From the NCBI RefSeq assembly GCF_022458745.1, contig NZ_JAJJJF010000007.1:62001-126000 (forward strand): 64,000 nt of DNA, given 5' to 3'. The DNA comes from Bacillus piscicola. Its GTDB lineage: Bacteria > Bacillota > Bacilli > Bacillales > Marinococcaceae. The translations under genes were made by a program, and so were the position numbers. Within the stretch, counting starts at the first letter, position 1; every line of letters starts with the position of its first letter. Shown in pieces: positions 26,861 to 34,531 of this stretch. A model generated the notes under the pieces. That model was not told the DNA's origin. It ran no database searches and saw only the letters and a list, made by a program, of their open reading frames with translations.

Positions 26861-27559
26861 ATGTCAATAGATGCCATTGCCCGGCACTTGCAGAAAGTGC
26901 CACTTTTTCGAGAGTTAACGAAGGAGGAATTGGGACCGATTGTCGGGATCGCGCAACTGCGAACGTTCACCCCGCATTCGTTTGTGTTTATGCAGGATGA
27001 CCCGCTGGACCGTGTGTTTTTTATTCAGAAAGGAAAGGTGAAAATTTATAAAACAGACATACAAGGAAAAGAACAGATTGTTTCCATATTAAAGGAAGAT
27101 GACATGTTTCCGCACGTCGGCTTCTTTCGAACGGGTAGCTATCCTGCGCACGCCGAGGTACTCGAAGAAACATCTCTTATCGTCATACCTATTAACGAAT
27201 TTGAAAATATCCTGCTTCGCAATCCGGAAGTAAGCATTAAAATGTTTCGCGTCCTCGGTGAGAAAATCATCGATCTCCAGAACCGTTTAGAAGAACAAGT
27301 TTTGCATAACACCTATGAACAAATCTTAATGCTCCTGCTCCGCCTTTGCAGCTTGTACGGAAAATCGTACGATGACGAACGTACCGAGCTGGACACCCAG
27401 TTTACGAACCGCGACCTCGCGAATATGATCGGCACGTCACGGGAGACGGTGAGCCGGACGCTGACAAAGCTCCGAAAAAAAGACTTGGTTCGTTTCAGCA
27501 GTGCAGGCTTCTTGATTATTGCGAATGAGGCGATCCAAGACGAACTGTTCGATCTGTGA
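26861..27559 (+). CDS. Crp/Fnr-family regulator, cysteine-poor (232 aa)
   Basis: An N-terminal cyclic-nucleotide-binding-like beta barrel (about 15-125) is followed by a dimer helix and a winged helix with TNRDLANMIGTSRETVSRTL near residues 182-201. The recognition helix SRETVSR carries the Arg-Glu...Arg arrangement that reads TGTGA in Crp. Only one Cys is present, so there is no 4Fe-4S cluster as in classical Fnr; an NO- or heme-sensing Dnr/NnrR type or ArcR-like role is more likely. RBS AAAGGAG. It sits inside a cluster with six matching sites, which makes it the probable local regulator. Confidence 0.9.
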   Translation: MSIDAIARHLQKVPLFRELTKEELGPIVGIAQLRTFTPHSFVFMQDDPLDRVFFIQKGKVKIYKTDIQGKEQIVSILKEDDMFPHVGFFRTGSYPAHAEVLEETSLIVIPINEFENILLRNPEVSIKMFRVLGEKIIDLQNRLEEQVLHNTYEQILMLLLRLCSLYGKSYDDERTELDTQFTNRDLANMIGTSRETVSRTLTKLRKKDLVRFSSAGFLIIANEAIQDELFDL

Positions 27560-27570
27560 CATTCATCACT
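27555..27570. promoter_or_regulatory. Crp/Fnr-type site before the DUF2249 pair
   Basis: TGTGA-CATTCA-TCACT overlaps the stop codon of the regulator gene and lies about 60 bases before the next operon. Confidence 0.6.
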
Positions 27571-27628
27571 ACTTCCTCCCCTTTTCTTTTCTACAATAAA
27601 GACAGAGAAAAGAAAGGAGAGGGATAGA

Positions 27629-27883
27629 ATGGCTGATCAAAAAACGGAGCCGGTTGTGCTTGATGTGCGGGAAATGCTTCGCAACAAACAGGAACCTTTG
27701 CACCTCATCAAGGACACCGTGCAAGCATTGAAACCGGATGAATCGTTAATCATTCATGCGACATTTAAGCCGCTTCCCCTTTTAACGTATATGAAACGAA
27801 AAGGGTATCAAAATGAGGTGGAGCATGTGGCAAAAGGACACTGGGCCGTTACGTTTTACCCAGAAAAGGGGGCGCAACCATGA
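27629..27883 (+). CDS. DUF2249 domain protein (84 aa)
   Basis: Contains the DUF2249 core LDVREMLRNKQEPLHLIKDTV, LIIHATFKPLPLLTYMKRKGY and HWAVTFYP. Function unknown. RBS AAAGGAGAGGG. First gene of a four-gene operon; its stop overlaps the next start (ATGA). Confidence 0.88.
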   Translation: MADQKTEPVVLDVREMLRNKQEPLHLIKDTVQALKPDESLIIHATFKPLPLLTYMKRKGYQNEVEHVAKGHWAVTFYPEKGAQP

Positions 27884-28095
27884 AACTCGATAACCGCGGT
27901 CTCGAACCGCCTCAACCGATGATGCGGACGCTTGAAGCGCTCGAGGAATTAGAAGATACGAGCACCTTACTTATCATCAATGACCGGCAACCGATGTTTT
28001 TGTACCCTGAGCTCGAAGAAAGAGGATATACGCACGAGTCAGAACCGCTTGAAGACGGAAGCTGGCAGATAACCATTCGAAAGGAGACCGGGTGA
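27880..28095 (+). CDS. DUF2249-like protein (71 aa)
   Basis: Shorter relative of the preceding protein: LDNRGLEPPQPMMRTLEALEEL, then LLIINDRQPMFLYPELEERGY and WQITIRKE. The four-base overlaps with both neighbours (ATGA at each end) point to translational coupling. Function unknown. Confidence 0.85.
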   Translation: MKLDNRGLEPPQPMMRTLEALEELEDTSTLLIINDRQPMFLYPELEERGYTHESEPLEDGSWQITIRKETG

Positions 28096-29342
28096 TGTTC
28101 CCGCAGGCGCTTTCGAAATCAGAAACCGACATCCGGCTGCCGATTCTCTTTATCCTCTTTGCCTTACTGTCTTTCGTCGCTTCACAGGGGCTTTTGTTCA
28201 TGGACGCCGAAAACGTAGTGAATGGCTTTTACAGGACGCCGCTGATTTGGAGTGCTGCTCACCTGCTCCTCCTCGGATGGGGCACGATGGTGGCGATGGG
28301 TGCGATGTACCAGCTGGTCCCGGTTGCCTTTCTCGTCCCGATTTGGAGCATGCGTCTCGGCTATATGCAATTTTTTATTACCGCAGTCGGGATCGTGCTT
28401 CTGTGCGGCAGTTTTCTTTTCTATATGGACGGACTCGCTGTGAGCGGCGGCATCACGGTGATCGGCATTCTGTTGTTTCTCTTTCAAATGGCCATGAGTC
28501 TTCGCAAACAGCAGCAAAAAAATGTCATGACCCTGTTCGTTGTGGCGTCGCTTCTTTGCCTGTTTTTAACAATTGGGCTCGGCCTCCTGCTTGCGCTTAA
28601 TCTCGGGCTCGGGTTGTCCGTTATCGACCATACCGTCCTCCTTAAGACGCACATTCTCCTAGGAATTGGCGGCTGGTTCACATTGTTGATCATCGGTTTT
28701 TCATACAAGTTAGTGCCGATGTTTGCCTTAGCTCATGGTTTTTCAATGAAACTTAGTAACTGGGTGTTCGGCTTGTACGCAGCCGGTCTCGTCGCTTCTG
28801 CCGGCTCCTTTTTCTTCGGGCAGCCCCTCCTGTTCATCGCTGGCCTTTTCTTACTTTTTGCAGCTTTTTCCTTATTCGCTCTCCATATGAGACAGATTGT
28901 CCGGAAGCGTCTCAAGAAACGGCTGGATAAAGGCTTTATGTTCTCCCTCGGATCGATTGCCGGCGGGTGGTTCCTCCATCTACTGGCTGTTTTAGCCGCA
29001 ACATTGCCAGAAGCAGGCCGCGCCTTCGGATGGATTCTTTATTTTTATATTATCATTTGGATTACCTTTACAATCGCCGGCTATTTATACAAAGTCGTCC
29101 CGTTTCTATGGTGGACGTACAAATACAGCACAGTAGCCGGTAAAAAAGGAACCCCGCTTTTAAAAGATTTAATCAACGACCGTACGGCGGTTGTCACGTT
29201 CTCCTTGTTCATCATCGCCGCCCTCGGAATCGCTGCCGCTCTTGCCGTCCAAGCCAATGTCCTGTTCCTATTCAGCCAAGCCCTATTCTTTGCAGCCACC
29301 GCCCTATTTCTCATGATGATCGTCACCATCGCCACTCGGTAA
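28092..29342 (+). CDS. Polytopic membrane protein, NnrS/heme-copper-like (416 aa)
   Basis: About twelve membrane segments with a few conserved His positions: AAHLLLLGWGTMVAMGAMYQL, LKTHILLGIGGWF and FLHLLAV. The pattern recalls heme-copper oxidase subunit I-like or NnrS-like proteins found with NO-metabolism genes, but the full metal-ligand set of an oxidase is missing. It overlaps the DUF2249 gene by four bases. A paralogue of similar length lies at 34532-35806 on the other strand. Function not established; a role in NO response or heme/copper handling is inferred. Confidence 0.65.
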   Translation: MMFPQALSKSETDIRLPILFILFALLSFVASQGLLFMDAENVVNGFYRTPLIWSAAHLLLLGWGTMVAMGAMYQLVPVAFLVPIWSMRLGYMQFFITAVGIVLLCGSFLFYMDGLAVSGGITVIGILLFLFQMAMSLRKQQQKNVMTLFVVASLLCLFLTIGLGLLLALNLGLGLSVIDHTVLLKTHILLGIGGWFTLLIIGFSYKLVPMFALAHGFSMKLSNWVFGLYAAGLVASAGSFFFGQPLLFIAGLFLLFAAFSLFALHMRQIVRKRLKKRLDKGFMFSLGSIAGGWFLHLLAVLAATLPEAGRAFGWILYFYIIIWITFTIAGYLYKVVPFLWWTYKYSTVAGKKGTPLLKDLINDRTAVVTFSLFIIAALGIAAALAVQANVLFLFSQALFFAATALFLMMIVTIATR

Positions 29343-29363
29343 AAAAAGAAGGAGTGAAGGAAA

Positions 29364-29663
29364 ATGGAATTAAAAGATCAAATTGTGGAAGCGTTGAAAG
29401 AAGTGTATGATCCGGAGCTCGGTATCAATGTCGTAGATCTCGGCCTCATTTATGACGTAGACGTCGATGCGGAACAGAACGTCCATGTCACCATGACGTT
29501 AACCACACCCGGCTGCCCCCTTCATGACAGTATCGTCTTCGGTATGAAAGACCGCGTGCAAGAGGTACCCGCTGTCGCAGCGGTTGACGTCGACGTCGTC
29601 TGGGAACCTGCCTGGACACCCGAGAAAATGAGCAAAGACGCCATGGAACAGCTTGGTTTTTAA
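29364..29663 (+). CDS. DUF59/MIP18-family Fe-S assembly factor (99 aa)
   Basis: Small cytosolic protein of the SufT/PaaD-like family: IVEALKEVYDPELGINVVDLGLIYDV, then TMTLTTPGCPLHDSIVFGM with the conserved Cys, and VDVVWEPAWTPEKMS. Members help mature Fe-S proteins. RBS AAGGAG. Last gene of the four-gene operon; it may serve the nearby radical SAM protein or another cluster protein. Confidence 0.9.
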   Translation: MELKDQIVEALKEVYDPELGINVVDLGLIYDVDVDAEQNVHVTMTLTTPGCPLHDSIVFGMKDRVQEVPAVAAVDVDVVWEPAWTPEKMSKDAMEQLGF

Positions 29664-29679
29664 CAGCCCTTCCACCAGA

Positions 29680-30640
29680 AAACAGCAACGTCATAGGGGG
29701 ATGCGGTCGTGAAAATGACTCATCCCCCAAATTGCGGCATCCTAGCAGGCGGATGACGGTGCGAAATGATAGGATCTTAAAAATAGCGACGTCATTGAGG
29801 GGGAATGAAGGCGTGAAAAATGCGATCCTCGAAGATAACGACGTCATAGACGGTCAATGAAGTCATGAAAACGAGCGATTAACGAAATAGTGACGTCATA
29901 GCAAGCGTATGATGTCGTGAAAATGGCTCATCCCCCAAATAACAGCGTCATAGCTGGCGGATGACGTCGCCAAAACTGCGAACCGCAATAATAACGACTG
30001 CATTCAGGCGGGATGATGTCGTCAAAACTGTATCCCTTGAAAATAACGACGGCATAGTGACCCTATGATGTCGTGAAAATGCCTCATCCCCTAAATAACA
30101 GCGGCATAGCTGCCGGATGACGTTGTCAAATCACAAAATCGCAATAATAACGACTGCACTCAGGCCGGATGATGTCGTCAAAACTGTATCCCTTGAAAAT
30201 AACGACGGCATAGTGACCCTATGATGTCGTGAAAATGCCTCCTCTCCCAAATAGCAACGTCATAGCTGGCGGTTGACGTCGCCAAATCACAAAATCGTTA
30301 TTATAACGACGCCATTGAAGCGGTATGACGCCTTCAAAACTACATCACGCGAAAATAACGACTCCATTGACTGGCTATGACGTTGTGAAAAGGATCGAGC
30401 CACAAAACAGCGACGCCATACCCAGCAATGACGTCGCCAAAACTGCGTCCTGCGAAAATAACGGCACCATAGACGGGCTATGAGGTCGTCAAAAGTGTGG
30501 CCCACGAAGATAACGACGTCATAGTCGGTCTATGAAGTCATGAAAATGCCTCATCCCCCAAATAGCAACATCATAGCAGGCGGATGACGGTGTGAAATCA
30601 CAGAATCGTCATAATAACGACGTCATAGACGCACAAAATA
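29680..30640. repeat. 52-bp dyad satellite array (reverse orientation), about 18 units
   Basis: The left-arm CAT positions run 29741, 29793, 29845, 29897 and so on to 30624 in 52-base steps, with a single 1-base slip inside one spacer near 30420. Units at 30064 and 30220 are near copies 156 bases apart. Typical plus-strand text is AATAACGACGTCATAG, spacer, TATGATGTCGTGAAAA. The array separates two same-strand operons. Confidence 0.95.
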
Positions 30641-30647
30641 ATACGTG

Positions 30648-30692
30648 AAAAAATCCGGTGATCCCAGGGAGAGGAGGCAGCGGATTTTTTAT
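30648..30692 (+). terminator. Terminator after the satellite array
   Basis: AAAAAATCCG (30648-30657) pairs with CGGATTTTTT (30681-30690). It could end transcripts of the upstream operon that cross the array. Confidence 0.7.
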
Positions 30693-30850
30693 TGTTCTTT
30701 CTGGCATTTCATTAGTGCCGGCGACTCCCTCAAGCGTCGGCTAAAAGCGCCCGCCTGCAGTGAAAATCAACCGTTTTATACTATATCCGAATTGTTCGGC
30801 TTTAAATAAACATATCTAAGTTATGAAATTAATTCACTTCTTTTCGTTTT

Positions 30851-30866
30851 AGTGATGATAGTCACT
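30851..30866. promoter_or_regulatory. Crp/Fnr-type site before the heme-copper operon
   Basis: AGTGA-TGATAG-TCACT, a perfect palindrome, lies about 65 bases before the operon's first start codon. Confidence 0.6.
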
Positions 30867-30931
30867 ACGTCGCCCGCTCCTTTTTTATACACTGAGGTTG
30901 TAAGCAGCTTACACAGAAAGGAGCGATGAGG

Positions 30932-31093
30932 ATGGCTGAGAAACACCTGTCCCATCATTCGCAGTCACCGGAAAAAAACAACAACGAAGACGTGAACTCC
31001 ATGAAAGGAACGATGGTGTCGGTAGGATTTGTAGCTGCCGTTATCGTGGTCATGTGGGTAGCTGTGTTTTGGTTGTATATGGCGAGAGTATAA
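30932..31093 (+). CDS. Small heme-copper subunit, subunit IIa-like (53 aa)
   Basis: Single-membrane-segment protein: hydrophilic His/Asn-rich N-terminus, then GTMVSVGFVAAVIVVMWVAV and a short basic end. This matches the size and topology of subunit IIa of ba3-type complexes. I choose the ATG at 30932, eight bases after AAAGGAG; the ATG at 30926 is too close to it. Its stop overlaps the RBS of the CuA subunit. Confidence 0.75.
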   Translation: MAEKHLSHHSQSPEKNNNEDVNSMKGTMVSVGFVAAVIVVMWVAVFWLYMARV

Positions 31094-31105
31094 GGAGGAG
31101 CGATT

Positions 31106-31567
31106 ATGCATCGGCTGGAAGAAACATGGCTCACTGTTAGTGCTGGTATTTTAATCATATTTATGTTTATCGTCGGGTACCAAACCTTCGCAATGGGAAT
31201 GGGGCCGCCGAGCAATAAAGAAACGATCGATCCGCAGAAAGTAGAGGAAACAGCTCCATTCGATCATCCGGGGGTGTTCAAAGTTGGTGAAAATAAATAC
31301 GAGGTCGTCATGACAATGGAGGCTTTCAGTTTTAACCCAGATGACATCACCGTACCGAAGGGGGCAGAGGTTGAGTTTGTACTGACAACGAAAGACGTCG
31401 TGCATGGCTTCCAGGTTGCCGGTACCAACATCAATGCGATGGTGACACCCGGACACATTCAACGGATTTCACAAACCTTCGATGAGCCTGGAGAATATTT
31501 AATTCTCTGCAATGAATATTGCGGCGTGGCTCACCAATTAATGAGCACAACGATTACAGTCAACTAA
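31106..31567 (+). CDS. CuA subunit II of a heme-copper complex (153 aa)
   Basis: One N-terminal membrane anchor and an extracytoplasmic cupredoxin. The CuA ligand set is complete: His100 (DVVHGFQV) and Cys135, Cys139, His143, Met146 in CNEYCGVAHQLM. It takes electrons from cytochrome c or another donor and passes them to subunit I. Short, as in ba3 oxidases and in the NorS subunit of norSY-senC-orf1 clusters. RBS AAGGAGGAG. Confidence 0.92.
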   Translation: MHRLEETWLTVSAGILIIFMFIVGYQTFAMGMGPPSNKETIDPQKVEETAPFDHPGVFKVGENKYEVVMTMEAFSFNPDDITVPKGAEVEFVLTTKDVVHGFQVAGTNINAMVTPGHIQRISQTFDEPGEYLILCNEYCGVAHQLMSTTITVN

Positions 31568-31583
31568 GAAGGAGGGAAAAGGG

Positions 31584-33263
31584 ATGGCACATGCATTAAA
31601 AGAAGTTTTCTATGAAAAACCGAAACAAGCCTTGGGCGCTCACCCCGAAGACGCCAGAGTGTCGCTCAGCTATTTATCTATCGCGTTTATTGCGCTCTTC
31701 ATCGGCGGCGTTCTCGGACTCTTGCAAGGGTTGGAGCGGGCAGGCCTCATGCAGCTGCCGCCGTGGCTCAATTATTACCAAGTTTTAACCGCCCATGGTA
31801 TTTTGCTCGTCATCGTTTTTACGACTACGTTTACAATCGGCTACCAGTTTGCGAATCTATCTCATTCACTAGGGGGACTTTTACCGAAAGTCCGTAAACT
31901 AGCTTGGACCGGGCTCGTTCTCATGGTCATCGGTGTCGCGCTCGTCACCACGACAATTGTCATGGGAGACGCCTCTGTCCTTTATACCTTTTATCCACCG
32001 CTTGCTGCGTCACCGTTCTTTTACATTGGCTTAGTCTTTCTCGTCCTTGGGATCTGGGCGTGCTGCTTCGGTGTCTTTATCAACTACCGGCATTGGCGCA
32101 AAAATCATCCCGGAGAGCCTGCTCCGCTGCTTGCTTTCTTCGCAATGGGAGTATTCACCCTCTGGTTCTTTGCAAGTCTCGGGGTGACCGTCGAAGTGTT
32201 AACGTTGATTCCGTGGACGCTTGGTTGGAAAGAGACCGTTAATGTGCTCGTTGCCCGTACGTTGTTCTGGTCATTCGGGCATACGCTCGTGAACATTTGG
32301 TACTTGGTTGCGACGTCAGCCTGGTACGCGATCGTTCCAAAAATTATCGGCGGAAAGCACTTTAATGAAAAATTAATTCGGCTTGTTGTTATTTTACTCG
32401 TCGTCTTGAATATTCCTGGAGGGTTCCATCACCAGATTATTGATCCTGGAATCTCGCTATCTATCAAATTTTTACATGTATTTATGAGCCTGTCTATTGC
32501 TGTCCCTTCGTTGATGACTGCCTTTGCGATGTTCCATGTGTTTGAGCGTACCGGCAGGCAAAAAGGCGGCCGCGGCCTACTCGGCTGGCTGAAAAAACTT
32601 CCGTGGGGCGATGTCCGCTTCCTTGCACCGATGATTGCGATGATTTCTTTTATTCCTGGCGGTGCCGGCGGTATTATTAACGGCAGCAACCAGTTAAACC
32701 AGGTGATTCACAATACAATGTGGGTGGTTGGACACTTTCACATCACAGTAGGCGTGTCGGTCGTGCTCACCTTCTTCGGTATTTGTTATTGGCTCGTTCC
32801 GTATCTTTCTAAACGGACCTTAACGAAAAAAATGAACAAGGTAGGGGTCATCCAAACGATTATTTGGACCGTCGGTATGGCGATTATGGCGGGTTCCATG
32901 CATATCGCAGGCCTGCTCGGTGATCCGCGCCGAACGTCGTACACGACCTACAAAGATCATCCAGACGCTTTAAGCTGGATCCCTTATGAATATATCTTTG
33001 CCGCCGGCGCAACTTTACTTCTCGTCGGTGTGATTATCCAAGTGTATGCGGTCTTCCATATGATGTTCCTGTCTCCAAAAGGAGTAACCGAGTTCCCTGC
33101 AGCAGAACCAGTTGCTGATGCTGCTCCTGCTCCATTATGGACAGAGCGTTGGGGCCTTTGGGTCGTCCTTTTGCTGATGGTTGTCGCGATGGCCTATGTC
33201 GTGCCAATTGTAGACATGATCGTACACGCACCACCGGGATCACCACCGATCCGCACATGGTAA
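31584..33263 (+). CDS. Heme-copper subunit I, B-family; probable NO reductase (559 aa)
   Basis: Membrane catalytic subunit with about 13 segments. Ligands seen: His71 (LTAHGILL) and His386 for the low-spin heme, His384 for the high-spin heme (GHFHIT), and His233, His282, His283 for CuB (FGHTLVN, GGFHHQ). The Tyr that is covalently linked to the CuB His in oxygen reductases (His, four residues on, Tyr) is Asn237 here. That change, the CuA partner, and the downstream SCO/SenC and membrane-protein genes match norSY-senC-orf1 nitric oxide reductase clusters. A ba3-type oxidase annotation would be the default and may be wrong. RBS AAGGAGGG. Confidence 0.85.
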   Translation: MAHALKEVFYEKPKQALGAHPEDARVSLSYLSIAFIALFIGGVLGLLQGLERAGLMQLPPWLNYYQVLTAHGILLVIVFTTTFTIGYQFANLSHSLGGLLPKVRKLAWTGLVLMVIGVALVTTTIVMGDASVLYTFYPPLAASPFFYIGLVFLVLGIWACCFGVFINYRHWRKNHPGEPAPLLAFFAMGVFTLWFFASLGVTVEVLTLIPWTLGWKETVNVLVARTLFWSFGHTLVNIWYLVATSAWYAIVPKIIGGKHFNEKLIRLVVILLVVLNIPGGFHHQIIDPGISLSIKFLHVFMSLSIAVPSLMTAFAMFHVFERTGRQKGGRGLLGWLKKLPWGDVRFLAPMIAMISFIPGGAGGIINGSNQLNQVIHNTMWVVGHFHITVGVSVVLTFFGICYWLVPYLSKRTLTKKMNKVGVIQTIIWTVGMAIMAGSMHIAGLLGDPRRTSYTTYKDHPDALSWIPYEYIFAAGATLLLVGVIIQVYAVFHMMFLSPKGVTEFPAAEPVADAAPAPLWTERWGLWVVLLLMVVAMAYVVPIVDMIVHAPPGSPPIRTW

Positions 33264-33271
33264 TGTAAAAA

Positions 33272-33314
33272 TGGAGGCAATCCTTTCTCCAGAAAGCGAA
33301 GGACTGCCTCTTTA
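33272..33314 (+). terminator. Hairpin between subunit I and SCO genes
   Basis: GGAGGCA (33273-33279) pairs with TGCCTC (33305-33310), with inner CCTT/AAGG pairing and a short T tract. It may reduce read-through into the SCO gene. Confidence 0.55.
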
Positions 33315-33335
33315 GACGTAAGGAAGTGTTCAGAA

Positions 33336-33968
33336 ATGAGCATCCACCAGCGCACCCTGCTGTCATTGGTTGTTATCATCTTGTTTGGAGGGGTTCTTTT
33401 CTATCTGAGCACAGACGGATTCCGGGCATTCACCTCGGAAAGCGCACGAACGCTTGACCTCATGGAAAACAACCCGCCACTTCCTCCTGTTACGTTACAA
33501 GACAGCGAATTCCGTACGTTTGATCTTGACGAGTTCAGCGAGGACAAATACGTATTTATGACATTTATGTACACGAACTGTGCTACCGTTTGTCCGCAAA
33601 TGGAGATGAACATGGCAGAAGTATATGAGCTCATTCCGCCTGAATCGATCGGAAAAGACATTGTGTTTCTTAGTATCAGCTTTGACCCGACTCGTGATGA
33701 CCCGGAGACGTTAGCCAAATACCGTACGTATTACGGCAGTGACGGGGAGACGTGGCGGATGGCGCGAGCGCAGGATCAAGAGGAGCTCGACTCCTTGTTA
33801 CACACACTCGGCGTCATCGTGATCCCTGATGAATACGGGAATTTCCAACATAACGCCGCTTTTTATTTAGTCGGAAAAACAGGTCGCCTGCTCGACGTAT
33901 TGGATTTCACGGAAATTGAGGAAGCCGCTGCCGCTGTGAACGCTGTGCTAGCCAAAGGGGGAGAATAG
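33336..33968 (+). CDS. SCO1/SenC copper chaperone (210 aa)
   Basis: Membrane-anchored thioredoxin-fold copper protein. Cu site: Cys81-x3-Cys85 (CATVCP) and the later His (FQHNAAFYLV, about 172). Such proteins build the CuA site of the subunit II next door. N-terminal anchor LSLVVIILFGGVLFYLS. RBS AAGGAAG. Its stop is one base before the next gene's start. Confidence 0.93.
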   Translation: MSIHQRTLLSLVVIILFGGVLFYLSTDGFRAFTSESARTLDLMENNPPLPPVTLQDSEFRTFDLDEFSEDKYVFMTFMYTNCATVCPQMEMNMAEVYELIPPESIGKDIVFLSISFDPTRDDPETLAKYRTYYGSDGETWRMARAQDQEELDSLLHTLGVIVIPDEYGNFQHNAAFYLVGKTGRLLDVLDFTEIEEAAAAVNAVLAKGGE

Positions 33969-33969
33969 A

Positions 33970-34527
33970 ATGAAACAAGCTGTATATGGATTGCTGCTGT
34001 ATCTCTTTTTGCTCCTGCCTCCCGTTGCCGATTTACTGGAATCGATTATGATCGTCCATATGCACATGCAAATGCCGCTTCTTGTGGCAGCCGGTTTTCT
34101 GATGGGGCGTTTTTTGCAAAACAAATTCCCGCTTTTCTTCGAGAAATGGAATCATAATGGCGTGCCGGGCATCGTGCTTTTTGTCATCATCTGGAGCTAC
34201 TGGATGATTCCACGGGCGATGGACGAGGCCTTAACGTTCCAAACCGTTGAATGGTTCAAATTTTTCAGCCTGCCCTTTCTAGCCGGTGTTTCGCTTCGTG
34301 ACAGCTGGAAGAAACTTACCAATGCCGGGAAAAACAGTGTCTTGATCTACGCCGCTGCAATGCTTCTTTTCATGGCGTTCTTGTACATCGGAGCAGACGA
34401 ACAAATTTGCAACAATTATCTTGAAATCGAGCAACAAACACTCGGCTGGGGATCTCTTGCCATCGGAGTCTGTATCGTCATCTACTTGCTGCAATTATTA
34501 TTTATCGATCAATCGGAATTCAGATAA
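33970..34527 (+). CDS. Membrane protein in the heme-copper cluster (185 aa)
   Basis: Five or six membrane segments, with a His/Met-rich stretch (VHMHMQMPLL) near residue 30 that could bind copper, as in CtaG/DUF1404-type assembly proteins. I do not recognise a firm family. Its RBS lies in the end of the SCO gene. The position matches orf1 of norSY-senC-orf1 clusters, so a role in complex assembly is inferred. It converges on the gene at 34532 with four bases between stops. Confidence 0.6.
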   Translation: MKQAVYGLLLYLFLLLPPVADLLESIMIVHMHMQMPLLVAAGFLMGRFLQNKFPLFFEKWNHNGVPGIVLFVIIWSYWMIPRAMDEALTFQTVEWFKFFSLPFLAGVSLRDSWKKLTNAGKNSVLIYAAAMLLFMAFLYIGADEQICNNYLEIEQQTLGWGSLAIGVCIVIYLLQLLFIDQSEFR

Positions 34528-34531
34528 CGGT

